Below are positions 9,765-20,439 of a stretch of 64,000 nt of DNA, piece by piece. Made by a program: the position numbers and the translations under genes. The notes below the pieces were generated by a model. It made no database searches. It was not told where the DNA came from and worked only from the letters and a program-made list of their open reading frames with translations. Origin of the DNA: Ignelater luminosus (lineage: Eukaryota; Arthropoda; Insecta; Coleoptera; Elateridae); assembly GCA_011009095.1 (NCBI GenBank), contig VTPC01000885.1, forward strand, positions 57,296-121,295. Reading direction: 5' to 3'. Position 1 is the stretch's first letter; each line of letters begins with the position of its first letter.

Positions 9765-12441
9765 CAGGGCCGTCTTAACCCGGGAGTGCAAGGGGTGCAA
9801 GGCGCCCGGGCGCAGAGCCCTAGGGGCGCAAGCCGAAAGCTTAAGAAATTGTATAATAAGAATGGACGTGAGCGTCGGAGCGTGGGAACAATACCCCGTG
9901 TATTTATTTTACAAAGACACCGCACACCGAGACCACAGTCCGCACGTCATAAATCTTACTAAAACTTAGTTGTGATGTGCAAACCAAAATAGCGCTTAAA
10001 TCTAAGAATTTGGGAGGTATAGGTATTATGTTATTTTTTTTATAATGTTCCGATCCTGCCTACAAACACGTGCGGCGAAATTGCCCGTTCGAAGAGCTAT
10101 GTCCAAGATTGCCGCACTAGGAGCCGGTAGTTGTAAAGTATTTTCAAAAAATGTCGGGACTTTCTTTGATGATCCGTTTTCAAGAAATATATTTTGCCCC
10201 AAAAAACAGATTTCTTCATTGCATTTGCGACACCCGCCGCGAGTTATTGTCTGCTTCTCCGAAAAAATAGTGAAAAGTGAAAAGTACTGACTATATCGTT
10301 TGATTTTTGATTTACATTGAAACTTTAATTTTTGAAAATTAATTTTGTCAAGGTAAGTTACATCTTTTATATTTCTGATCTTTCAAATCTTGCTGGTTCT
10401 ATGTTTCAAGACATAAAAGTCTGTAATCTAGTGAGTATCATTAGAAAATTCAGGAACCGGGCATCCTTCGTGGTTTGGAATTATAGTTTTTTTAAAATAA
10501 AAAGTAATATCTAATTTTAGGAATTTTAGATATTGATTTAATTTATTTCATTATCGATGTTTTTCTAAATTGATCCAGTAAGTAGATACATCCTTCTAGT
10601 CTAGTCTCTACAGTACTACCTGATGTGAAATATTTGTTTACTTATTTAATTATTTTCGTGCTTTGTTGTAGATGGCCGAATTAGCTGACGGTAAAAAGAG
10701 ACTATCGGGTGCTCAAAATAGAAAAAGAAAAAAAATAAAAAAAGCTGACTAGACCGATTAAAACTTTTTTCAACCCAGTAAGTTAATTTTAATAAATTAA
10801 TGGCAGTCCTACATTAAGGAATTTTGAACAATTTTAAACGACTTTACTTTAATGTAGTAATAATCCATCCATGGGATTTTCCTTTACAGGTACTTCTTCA
10901 TCAACATCAGCTGGGCATTTAGAAGAAACATCTGCTTTCGAGACCGCGCTTATTTCAAAAGTCAGTGAAGTCACTACCCATACCGATGCCTCGGCGCCTC
11001 CACCAGAATCAATTTCGACGTCCGAAATCTCATCAGAATCAACTTTTTCCTGCTCTCTGGCCTCAAATAATTCCAGATAAGTTAAGATTATTTTTAACAG
11101 AACATGGACTAGTTCAAATTTAAAAATCTAACTATCCTTCAGATATCAATAACAGGTCGTTTACAGATGCCTATTACACAAAAAGGTTAAAAAACAACGA
11201 AATTATTCAACGAGATTGGCTTGTATATTCCACATCCAGTGAAAGTGTATTTTGTTTTTATTGCAAACATTTCAATTCTGGTCACTTATTTTCCGTAAAA
11301 AAAATATCTAGATCTAAAAAATGACTTTGACTCTGTTAATCAAGCTGCAGTTGAACGCGAAAACAAAAAGGTGGACGGTGCTTTTGAAAAGAATAATCGA
11401 GATAATTACATTTTTAGCTCGTCAAAATTGAGCTTTAAGAGGAACTATTGAAAGGTTTATGAATCGAATAATGGAAATTTTTTAAAGTTAGTAGAATGTA
11501 TTTCTAATTTTGATAACACCCTATCAGAAGAACACATTTCTCGAATTCAAAGTGCTCAACATCGCATGCCCCATTATCTTAGGCATAATATTCAAAATGA
11601 ATTGATTAATATAATTAAATGACCACAGCGTTTTTGTTTTTTAAAAGACTGTATGTTATTTTTTGATAGTTAAATGTAGACAACGGCTGTTTTGAACACT
11701 TACAAACTTTTTGTAGGATTTAAAGCAATAACTATTATGCAACACCTATAAAATTTGATATGTCCAGAAGGAGAAAGACATGGAGAATCAGAAAATGTCA
11801 CAAATGATAGAAAGTGTCACTTAAAAAACCAAAGCTGTGTTTATTTCCGGTTTAACCGGAAATGCAGAAAAAAATTTGAAAGTGCCACCAAATAGTACAC
11901 ATGCTCATAGACAACAAACTATTTATTTTGTCAATCGCAAGATAAAAGAGTTATTGAGTGTTCCCTTTTTTTTGAATGATACTGTATAAAACAGCACAGG
12001 ATAGTTTTAAGTTTAATCATTCTGACATTTATGACGTAAGTTTTTGTGATACTTTTTATAGAATAATTTATAATTTTGTGTTAAAATTTAAATATGTGAT
12101 ACCTATTCAAAAATAATTAAAAAAATTCTTTTATATTATATAAATGTAACTGTAGAATGATTGTATTGATTGTCGTCGTTTGAACTTCCTAGCCATGTTC
12201 TTTATATAATAAATAAATCAACCATAATTATGCTTTTGATTTTTGGCATATGTGAATAGAATATTTAAGCAAATTGTAACGGCTAACGGCTTCTAGGTTG
12301 ACCACCCTTAACGTTAGATTCTGGTGTGGGGCTCTAAACTCTGTAAAAACAGAATTGATTGGATTTTTAACATAAATTTTTGACAAGGGGCGCAAGGCTG
12401 ATTTTCGCACCCCGGCGCAGAGTATGCTTAAGACGGCCCTG
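9765..12441 (+). mobile_element. hAT DNA transposon, 2.68 kb, internally decayed
   Basis: The left end is CAGGGCCGTCTTAA and the right end its perfect 14-bp inverse, TTAAGACGGCCCTG. Flanking octamers TATAGGAG (9757-9764) and ACTAGGAG (12442-12449) match at 6 of 8 positions, as expected for an old hAT 8-bp duplication. Subterminal regions on both sides are GC-rich. Transposase remnants of the zinc-finger (TTF/DUF4371) hAT branch lie at 10.67-11.63 kb. The catalytic C-terminal half is absent, so the copy could not transpose on its own. It splits the LINE B thumb and tail. Confidence 0.9.
10672..11625 (+). pseudogene. hAT transposase N-terminal half (TTF / DUF4371 type)
   Basis: A short opening exon-like segment reads MAELADGKKRLSGAQNRKRK (from 10672), the basic KRLSGAxxRK start common in this group. 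A second open block follows at 10,871-11,080 (serine/threonine-rich), possibly after the acceptor-like CCTTTTACAG. Next come FTDAYYTKRLKNNEIIQRDW and LVYSTSSESVFCFYCKHF, the TTF zinc finger with its RDWLxYS and CFxCKxF pattern, then VYESNNGNFLKLVECISNFD and HISRIQSAQ ending in NIQNELINI, the start of the DUF4371 region. Stops and frame changes occur throughout. The RNase H-like catalytic core and dimerisation domain are missing. Identity as a hAT transposase is strong. Confidence 0.85.
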
Positions 12442-12449
12442 ACTAGGAG

Positions 12450-12770
12450 TAACAAAATGCGACAAGATACAAAATGAAATAATTAGGGAACGGTTGGGAG
12501 TGGAATCACTAGAACACAAAATTGAAAGAAAGCAACTAAATTAGTGGGGCCACATAGTTAGGATGGCAGACACAAGAACAGCAAAGAAAGTGTGGAAGCT
12601 TAAGGTTAAGAAAAAGGGAAGAGGGCGTCCTAGAAAAGAGTGAGACAAACAAATAGCAGAAGGATTAGTTAAAAATAATAGTGAGTGGAATACTGCCATG
12701 GTGCTAGAAAAAGACAGAAAAAAAATAAAAAGCTTTTTGTAAGAGAACTCAAAAAGCAACTCCAAACCTC
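12450..12770 (+). pseudogene. LINE B, C-terminal tail
   Basis: After the hAT element the LINE reading continues with QNEIIRERLGVESLEHKIER, then WGHIVRMADTRTAKKVWKLK and KGRGRPRKE (tryptophan of the usual GRPRxRW lost to a stop), then NNSEWNTAMVLEKDRKKIKS. This is the GHxxRM...GRPRxxW...W-x-x-A-x-x-D-R tail. One in-frame stop precedes the WGH segment. Confidence 0.85.
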
Positions 12771-12795
12771 GACACTAAAAGGTAGAAGGGGTCCG

Positions 12796-12811
12796 GATAA
12801 GTAAGTAAGTA
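12796..12811 (+). repeat. TAAG tandem repeat at LINE B 3' end
   Basis: Following GGTCCGGA the sequence reads TAAGTAAGTAAGTA. A short tandem repeat tail in place of poly(A) is typical of several LINE clades and marks the 3' boundary of LINE B. Confidence 0.6.
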
Positions 12812-15800
12812 TGTTTTCAATACCTTTGGTACTTATTTCAATAGAGTTTACTGCTAAACCTCCATATAATTTTGAAATAAAATTGGTGGGCCTTATTTGG
12901 AATACATCATGGGCTTTATGAAAAACAGGATGATCCTAATCTAGCTATATGTTAATATCGTTTCCCATATTTTCTGTTATTTTAGTTAAATAAAACATTT
13001 TTAAAAACGTTATCATTCATTAAGTGGGCTATATTTGATTCACTTATGTACCTTATTTAAATTTGTTTTAGAAATCTTGCATGTAAACGTAATCTATTTG
13101 CACACGTTTCAAGTTTTTGTGAATTATCCAATCCGATAATATTAATTTAAAACAACTGATATCTAAATTTTGTTAAAAATAAAGCCGGTCTCGAATTTGA
13201 AACACGTTGTTCAGTACTTTTGAAATGTATGACAAAAAAGAAATAATATTTAGTGTATTTTAGGTGGTAAGTTGAGAATGTGTCTGCAAAAAGAAACATC
13301 GCAAGACATTTATTCTTATTTGAAATACAGTATTTATATACAAAGTGGTTCTTTACCTCGGAGTACATCAAGACAAGTTTGTGTCATAATTAAAATAGAC
13401 ATTCTTCAGAATAATAACCCTACACGTGTTTAATATCAAAACATACAAACTACTTATTATGCATTACACATAAATACTTGAACTGCTATTTACTTAAAGG
13501 TCAAGAATTTCTTTGAAAATCAAACATGACTTTACTACAATTTCATGAAATGCCTAGGTAGGGAAATTTCTATTTTTCTCGTCTTTCAACAAGAACGTGC
13601 GTTTCAGCACCGCGTGTACGCTTTTAACAAGATGCGAAACTTACAAACATAGATAAAACTAAAGAGATATATAAAAAGATGCTGAGAATATACATCGAAG
13701 AAAGAGCGTGAATCATATTTATCTCGTGAATCGTTTAGCAAGAAGAACAAATAAACGTACTATTATGCAAATTCAATGCGTTGCAAAACCACCTACGTGA
13801 TGCCTTCTGCAGCTTTTCGCGGAATCTCCTATTGAAATTATTTTTGTTGACCATATTCGACTCTTCATTAAAACTAATCTGTAATTTGCACCGGTATTTG
13901 TTTCATATAATGTTAAACCTAAAATAACTTTTAGAAAATAGACGAGCTGAGCAAACAAATGTGGATAAATGCAAGCTTGAATTTCACACATGTAAACGGA
14001 ATGCACTATAATTATGTAGTGCAGGGGTATGGAATGAAGTGCAGCACCCACAGGGGTTACACGAAGTCGGTAGTCGGCACCCTTGGCGTTTAATACCGGA
14101 AGGGTAATTATGATGCATCTCCATATGCATTTACAAACTAAAATGTACATTGTTGAAGTGATTTTATTACATGCGCTACTGAATATATGTTTATGTAATT
14201 AGCTGCGAGGCATTTTCAGGTAATTAAAGGTTGTTTACTAAAAAGAGTTAACATGTATCGCAGGAAAACGTCTATCAAAACGAAATTGTGACAGAAAAGC
14301 ATCGAAATAGGAAAAAGAAGAAAGCCTAAAAAAGCCTGGTGATTAAGTACCAGTTTTTCCGTGTAGCTTAAATAAATTATGTCGGTACACATTAAAAGCT
14401 TATTATTTGCATATTTCCTTCAAACATTTATCATTAATTAAGAATGATTATTCAACAGATTAAATCATTACCGCATTTCAAGATTGATGATTTTGTTTAT
14501 TTATCAGTAGCTATGTTTGTTTGTCACTTCGTCTAACTGTTTTAATCTGATTTTTCTGTTTTTATCATTCATTTGTGCAATAAATAAAATTGAATCTAAG
14601 AAAAGTCTTTCCTTGAATGATTCAGTAAGATACTGAATATACCCAAATTTGATTATATGAGAGTTTTTTTTGTAATGTCCAGTTTGGGTAAGTAGTTTTC
14701 ATAAAAACATCTCCGGAAAAACGTTGTTGCGGCACTCAATAATTTAAAGCCAATGCACATCTTTAATGTAACAGTGGAGTTTGCTATGAGAATTTCTTGT
14801 AGTTTTCTTCTTTGTTTTTTAACGAACACATTAATAAACGGCATTTTCAATAATTGCTTTTTAATTACATCACGCGCGGCAAAAACGCTATCAACAAGCT
14901 ATTTTTGACTTCACTCAGAATCATGGCGTGCTAGGTTATGCAACTTATATGTACCTACACTGATACATCTTCCTTATTATTAATATCAATGAAACAATTT
15001 TTATCAAGTAACAAAGACTTGACGAAATTTGAAAAAATCTATTTTGAGTAGAACTGAAAGAAAGATACATAGATTTTGATTGCAGCAATTTCAAATTTTC
15101 AAATTTGAACCACCCTGTATAAGGAATACTTGTTTTGTAGCCTTTTTTAACTAAACTGCTCAACAATTAAAGTGGTCCACCAAAAAAGCAAAAAGGTATC
15201 AACGGCTGTTGATATGTCATTTATAAATAATTCTTTTATTCTGATGTAAGATTTGTTTTGAAGAATCATAAAAATTTCAGAATTGAATAATTTGGTAATT
15301 TAGTTCCCGAGTGCGTAGGGACATAATTTATAGAATATCAAAAATCCGTGTTTTTCGATTTTTGCTACAGAATATCAAATATTTTGATAACAAAGAGAAG
15401 TTGGTCGATTACTATTGGGTTTTGTACATAAATAAAAATCCAACCAAATATACAAAATTAATGTAGAATTATATATAAAAACAAAATCAAAGTTACCCAT
15501 GGTCATTTTTCATAACTACTTGTGGTTTCTGTCTTTTCTTTTGATGGGCCACTTCGGTTTATTTATAATTTCACCGTTAAAAGAACAACTTATAAAAATA
15601 TCAATATAAGATAGATCAACTGCCAGGCACCAGTAAACTTGAAATTGATAATCACCTGTCTGGCTTGAAATCAGATTGAATAAAATATTTGAACAAAAAC
15701 AATGAAAAATAGATAAAGATTACCTGGACAGTTATCGTGGTAATCCTAGGGTTTTCACAGCTGCAGTCTGCCATTTTTCGTTTTGAGTCCATAATTCTTA

Positions 15801-16238
15801 ACACATTCTATAACAAATTAAAATCACTTAATATTAACACACTCACAATTTTTAGTCTTTCAACACTAAAATAAACCCGCGCGACCAACGCATCCATTCC
15901 GGTTTAAATTGTACACGCAACTGAAAGATATGACTACAAAATTTTTATCAAAAATCCTTGAAGCTATAATAAAAAGTAAACCAAATGTTTAAAATCGGCA
16001 TTAATTTTTCTGGAGTGTTCATAACACCTGTTTATGTAAAGCTGGGTACGCACTATGCATGTATGAATTGCTAAACGATTAAAATGCAAAAATTGCGATC
16101 AATCCTACTATAAAAGCTGTGGAAAATTGTATAACAATCTAAAATCTAGAGAAGTTTTATTGTGATGCAATTGTACGAACTAAGATGAATTTTTTGACGC
16201 TATAAGTGGCATTTCTCACTGAAATAAAAAAAAATTGT
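12812..16238. other. AT-rich stretch without recognised genes
   Basis: No open frame here looks like a known protein. The only compositional exception is 13,776-14,110, a GC-richer block around GGGGTTACACGAAGTCGGTA, open on the minus strand for 125 codons (14,150-13,773). At about 15,100-15,119 the motif TTGAACCACCCTGTAT looks like one end of a Tc1/mariner-like repeat, but no partner end was found. The rest is unassigned. Confidence 0.4.
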
Positions 16239-16239
16239 A

Positions 16240-16268
16240 TACCGTCAAGTCGGGTTACTTTACTCCAC
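16240..16268 (-). repeat. Possible pogo-type terminal inverted repeat
   Basis: TA followed by CCGTCAAGTCGGGTTACTTT (from 16242) has the look of a transposon end with a TA target. It lies beyond the 3' end of LINE A copy 2. If LINE A inserted into the pogo element whose transposase C-terminus is at 20.4-21.5 kb (minus strand), this is where that element's 3' end should be. The matching other end was not found, so this is an inference from position. Confidence 0.35.
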
Positions 16269-16378
16269 TAAAAAGTGTTTTCTAAACTTTTCTGTAGTTA
16301 ACTACTAATTATTTTTCACGCTTTGTTTAGTTAAAATGGTGGTTGCTCTCAACTTCTGGACACTTCAGAAAAAATAAG

Positions 16379-16389
16379 AAATGTTCTTA
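16379..16389. repeat. Target-site duplication of LINE A copy 2 (3' side)
   Basis: AAATGTTCTTA here is repeated exactly at 20,274-20,284, just outside the other end of the LINE. Eleven identical bases at both element ends are good evidence for a target-primed insertion, though the motif is AT-rich. Confidence 0.75.
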
Positions 16390-16400
16390 TTTATTTTTAA

Positions 16401-16424
16401 CGCACAACAGGCCTTGAAGGCCTA
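16401..16424 (-). other. 3' UTR hairpin of LINE A copy 2
   Basis: On the minus strand the 3' end reads TAGGCCTTCAAGGCCTGTTG and then TGCG. AGGCCT-TCA-AGGCCT is a perfect 6-bp stem with a 3-base loop. The equivalent place in copy 3 (45,807-45,829) has GGCC-TGGAT-GGCC followed by TGTAGCGC. A conserved 3' stem-loop in such elements is usually the structure the reverse transcriptase recognises; here that role is inferred. Confidence 0.6.
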
Positions 16425-16466
16425 GGACAAAATTACAATTATCATACACTTTTATTACAGTCAGAG

Positions 16467-16806
16467 TTATATTATTTTATTGTGTTGGATCTGGTACACT
16501 ATTTTCTTCCATTGCTGTCTGTTTAGCACTTTTTTCTTCCTGTCTTCTACTTTAATACACTTCAAGTCTTCCTCCGCCTTGTCCCGCCATCTTTTTCTTG
16601 GTCTTCCTCTCCTTCTTGGGTCTATTAAACCTTCTGTGAAGAACAAGTTTGGGCATTCTCTCGACATGCCCTAACCATCTAACCCTTTGCGATTTCGAGA
16701 ACCTTGTAATGGTGGGTTCGTTGTGCAACGACACTAGTTCTTTATTATTTCTTCTTTCCCAGCCTTCTTCCCACCAAAGATACCTCTCAGGATTTTCCTT
16801 TTCCAT
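16467..16806 (-). pseudogene. LINE A copy 2, C-terminal tail
   Basis: Two overlapping minus-strand frames give RVRWLGHVERMPKLVLHRRF and, after a frameshift, DPRRRGRPRKRWRDKAEEDL followed by VLNRQQWKKIV. This is the clearest example in the window of the WLGHxxRM...GRPRKRWxDxxxEDL...W tail. Confidence 0.9.
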
Positions 16807-17089
16807 CCCTCTAGCATCTTCTCATCCTTTTTATTTAAATCCTATTCCTCACAAACGTACGTTACCGTGGACCTAATCACCGTTTTATAAACCTCTAATT
16901 TGCATTTCCTGGATACCTACTGTAACTTCATTTGGGACCTTAAGCTGCCTAACTTCTTATTTCCTTTCGCTATCTTTGCCTGCAGCTCATATTTTTCCAT
17001 TCCTTCGTCGTCAATCATCACCTCCAGGTATACAAACTTATCTTAGCCATCAGCTAGGTTCACACTCAGCTCGTTTTCCTTGTTTGTTT

Positions 17090-17745
17090 ATATTGCTCCC
17101 ATGACCATATACCTAGTCTTATTCGAGTTTATTTCTAAACCGAATTTCTTCACCTCTTCGTCAATCCTTCTCACCACTCTCTTTCCTTCCTTTTTGGTCT
17201 TAGCTAATATTGTGAGGTCATCGGCTTATGCTATACACTGGTGCTCATTCTTAAAGATTGTTTCATCTGTTTTGAGTCCGCTGTTCCTGACCACCATTTC
17301 CAGAACCAGGTTGAACAATGTTGTAAATATTGGGTTACCCTGCCTTAGTCCCTTTCTCACTGGAAATTCCTCGGATCTTAGACTCTGCCACGCTATTTCA
17401 CATGTCGAGTAACCTAAGGTCATTTTTATCAACTTGATCAGCTTTTTCGGCACTTTCAACTACTCCCCCGCTTAGAATCTTTTCTCTGTCAACTCTGTCA
17501 TATGCTTGACTGATATCTATAAACAGTGCGAATAGAGTGATTTTATTTTTGTAGCACGTGGCCTAAATTTCTTTTAATGAAAAAATCTGATAAGTTGTAG
17601 ATCTATTACACTTACAATCCAGCTTAGTATTCGTGCAAGACTCTGTCCGCATTGTTCATTTAATCTATTTCTTAACAATCTTGCCATTATCTTGCATGTG
17701 GTGTCCAATAACGCTATGACCCTAAAATTTCGCAGTTTCACATCA
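17090..17745 (-). pseudogene. LINE A copy 2, reverse transcriptase
   Basis: On the minus strand, blocks appear in order: VIALLDTTCKIMARLLRNRL (usually GITLLxxxYKIxxxxLxxRL), ALFIDISQAYDRVDREKIL (catalytic F-x-D-x-x-x-A-Y-D block intact), FPVRKGLRQGNPIFTTLF (GLRQGDPLSxxLF with D to N), LVLEMVVR, and the YADD box, read A-stop-A-D-D-L because the tyrosine codon is TAA. Beyond it LTILAKTKKEGKRVVRRIDE, then KFGLEINSNKT, follow the normal pattern. Several frames are needed. Confidence 0.85.
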
Positions 17746-18465
17746 GTTTGTAGATTCTTTTCTGTAACTGATCACCTCCTACTTTGATCATTTCCGCATA
17801 AACCTCATTTATTCCCGGGCTTCTATTGTTTTTCATTTCTTGAATGCTAGCTGTCACCTCCTGCTCGGCGGGCGGGTTTACAACTAGTTCGGCTTTTCCG
17901 ATTGTCCAGTTGGTCTCTGTCTCACCTCTGTCTTCTCAATTCATTAAATCAATTCTTAAAAGTGCCTTTTTCATTCTGTCATTATTTCATTGGGTGCACT
18001 TATCAGCATTCCTTCTTTAGACTTAAGGTAACTGCTGTGACCTTGGTAACCTTTACCTATCATTTTAACCTTTTGGTAAAAAAACCTTACTGCTTTATTT
18101 TGGAATTTCTTCTCTATCTCTTTTAGTTTCCTCTCATTGTGTTGCTTATTTTACCTTCTACATATACCCTTAAGTTTCTCTCGTATTTTCCTGAACTCTT
18201 ATATTTTATTTTCTTTACTATCAGATAGCAGTTGTTGTGTTATCAGTTTCTTCTTCTTCGTCAAAACTTGGCATTCGTCACCAAACCAATCCTTTGTTTC
18301 CCTCTGTTTGCATTGCCTCTGGATCGTTGTCTCACTTGCTACCCCTATCGTTGTTCTAATCAGATCCCATTCTTGTTCTACTTGTGTGTTTTTTTTATAT
18401 TTCTTTAACGTAATGTTGACTTCCTTGTCGTATTTGGTTTTTATCTCTTCTACCTTGAGCTTATC

Positions 18466-19153
18466 TACTTTCTATTTCCTTTTAATCTTATTGCTGCCTG
18501 TCCTTTTTTATTTTCTTTTACTATATGACGATATACTACTCTCACCAGGAAATGATCAGAGTTACAGTCTACACCTCTCTTACTGCACACCTTAGTAATG
18601 TTGTTCGTGAACTTCTTCTCTATGAGTGCATGGTCGGTCTGGTTAATTGTATTACTATCCGGCGATACCCAGGTCCCTTTATGTATTTCTTTCCCCTGCA
18701 GTTGAGTACTTCGTATGACCAAATTTTTCTCCAGAGCAAAGCCTATAAATTTTGTACCATTTTCGTTAATTACATCGTGTTTGTTGTTTCTTCCTGCTAC
18801 CACTCGATACATCTTCTTTCCTACTTTAGCATTAAAATCTCTCATTACTATTTTAATGTCTGTTTTAGGTAATTTGTCATACTATTTTCTTCCTCTTCCT
18901 TCTCGTCCGATGGGGCATGAACGTTTATGATACCGGTATGTCGTTTGTAGCCCATCGTTCTTATGCTACACATTCTCTCCAAAATTGGATTGAAGTCAAT
19001 GACTTCGTTCTTCAACTGTTTTAGTACAATAAACTCTACACCTAGCCTTCTCTCCTTTCCTCCACTCTTAAAAAAGATTGTGTCTGATCCTTTATTATTT
19101 CGCTTCCTAATTGCCTTGAGTCTCCTTCCGCGTATGTCCTTCTTACATTCCAC
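18466..19153 (-). pseudogene. LINE A copy 2, APE-like endonuclease
   Basis: The first piece (19,153-18,848) holds GVEFIVLKQLKNEVIDFNPI, MCSIRTMGYKRHTGIINVHA and PSDEKEEEE, the V-x-x-Y/H-A-P-x-x-x-x-D-E-E-K region. The second (18,845-18,465) holds MRDFNAKVGKK (catalytic D/N of GDFNA), IHKGTWVSPDSNTINQTDHA (HKxTWxSPDxxxxNQxDH) and CNSDHFLVRV (SDH). One frameshift separates the two. Among the LINE A copies the motif set here is the most complete. Confidence 0.9.
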
Positions 19154-19251
19154 GTACCCAAATTTATTTTTCCTTTATCCTTTTTCCTTACTCATTTACC
19201 TTTATCGTTGCCTGATTCATCAACAACATGCAAAATCTTGTTCCCATATTT

Positions 19252-19890
19252 TTAGTTTTTTTGCCACGAGGTTCTTGTGATTTTCCTCAATTGATCATTC
19301 AACGTCCCGTTTTCTGGTAATCTCTCTAGCACTGTTATTTTCTGTCCCATTGGTTTTGCGCCCTCTTCATCTTTTTTGTCCTTTATTACTAGCTTATTAT
19401 AATTTATGTATGCGATTTGTCCTTTATGTTCTGCTTCTTTCATTTGTGTGATCAGGTTTCTACGTTCCTCACGCACCGATCTGGGGTGATCTTTTTCTAT
19501 CCAAATATTGGAGCCCTTAAGGCGTTTAGCATTTTTGAGCATCCTAGATTTCGTTTGCTTATTCACTACTTTTAGAAATCTGCCTATTCTCTTTATCTCC
19601 AAAATATCTTTAGCGTTATCCACATTTACACTTATTTTCTGCATTATTTTGCTTATTATTTCTCTTGTTTCTGACTCGTTTTTGTTTTCATTCTCTGCTA
19701 TTCTTTTCATAATTACAATATTTCTGCTAATCTCTCTTTCGAGCTCGGATATTCGTTTATCCTTTTTCGTTACTTGTAGTATTAGTTTCTGATTATCTTC
19801 TTTCAACCTTGTCATTTCCAGTAGTACTTTGTCAAACTTTGTGTTCATTTGATTTATGTCACCTCGGATTTCCATATCGTAATAATCCAT
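19252..19890 (-). pseudogene. LINE A copy 2, ORF1 (coiled-coil RNA-binding protein)
   Basis: This is open for 212 codons from an ATG at 19,890. Residues about 10-60 form a coiled coil (KFDKVLLEMTRLKEDNQKLI, KRISELEREI). Residues about 85-115 carry DILEIKRIGRFLKVV, the Y/K-R-I-G-R segment of L1-like ORF1 RNA-binding domains, then RMLKNAKRLKGSNIWIEKD, the normal L-x-x-x-K-x-L-K-G-x-x-I-x-I-x-x-D pattern, and NYNKLVIKDK near the end. In the family it binds element RNA. It is the longest intact LINE frame here, but no downstream RT is functional. Confidence 0.8.
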
Positions 19891-20273
19891 TGTGACTTGC
19901 GTTTAGATCACTTGTTCCTCTAATTTCTTCTGTTTAGAATATTTTTAATTCCCCTCGTATTTGCACAATTTTTACTTTTACTTTATTTTATTTAACAAGT
20001 TGTCTTATCTTTGACCTCAAACTTGCAGTGATATCCCAAATGCTCACTCACTCTAATTTTATATTTTCTATTTTACTTTTTATTGTCTTAACTTGTATGT
20101 CTTGATTGTTTTAATCTCAACTTTTTATTGTAGCATTACCTGCATTTCTTATCCTAACTCACTGACTCTTTTTTCTCAATTTTTTCTCTATTAAACCACT
20201 TTAAAATTACAATTCATTTGCTCCGCGTGACGGGACCGTATTCACGATTTACGTGTCGACGCCGAACCTCAAA

Positions 20274-20284
20274 AAATGTTCTTA
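20274..20284. repeat. Target-site duplication of LINE A copy 2 (5' side)
   Basis: AAATGTTCTTA is identical to 16,379-16,389. Confidence 0.75.
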
Positions 20285-20439
20285 GTACAGAAAAAAAGTA
20301 AATTTGTTTGTGGGCTAAAGTTACCTCCTACTTGGTTTAGTTTATCCTACCTAAAGTCTTTTCTATCTTAAGCATAATAATTGTAGGCTGGGATAAAGTA
20401 GCACCAGGTAATAAATCAACAGAAGTATGAAGTATGGAA

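Larger units (their letters stand above)
5275..12811 (+). mobile_element. LINE family B with four nested insertions
   Basis: One non-LTR element can be followed in order through endonuclease (5.29-5.91 kb), linker and RT fingers (6.13-6.95), RT palm (8.15-8.55), thumb (9.59-9.76) and C-terminal tail (12.45-12.77), although other elements separate every part after the fingers. Its 3' end carries a short TAAG repeat. The 5' part of the endonuclease is missing and pogo sequence abuts it. About 55 codons are missing at the first interruption (between 6954 and 8145); the hAT interruption leaves the reading almost intact. The element must predate all four insertions. Confidence 0.8.
16390..20273 (-). 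mobile_element. LINE family A, copy 2, near full length (3.88 kb)
   Basis: Read on the minus strand it has a GC-richer 5' leader (GGTTCGGCGTCGACACGTAA, near 20,265), a long ORF1, an APE-like endonuclease, RT and C-terminal tail, then a 3' hairpin and a short TAAA-rich tail. Exact 11-bp duplications flank it. The copy is complete in layout but has frameshifts and stops between and within domains, and the RT catalytic tyrosine codon is a stop. It is the best guide to the structure of family A. Confidence 0.9.

Noticed and set aside
10332-10514. Open frame upstream of the hAT transposase as a further exon
   Set aside because: No transposase motif or consistent splice sites; probably intron or leader of the hAT element.
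16480-19792. Numerous long plus-strand frames (for example 18,137-18,595 and 18,963-19,280)
   Set aside because: They are antisense to LINE A copy 2; their leucine/serine/phenylalanine-rich composition mirrors lysine/glutamate-rich sense coding, and the sense strand has the motifs.
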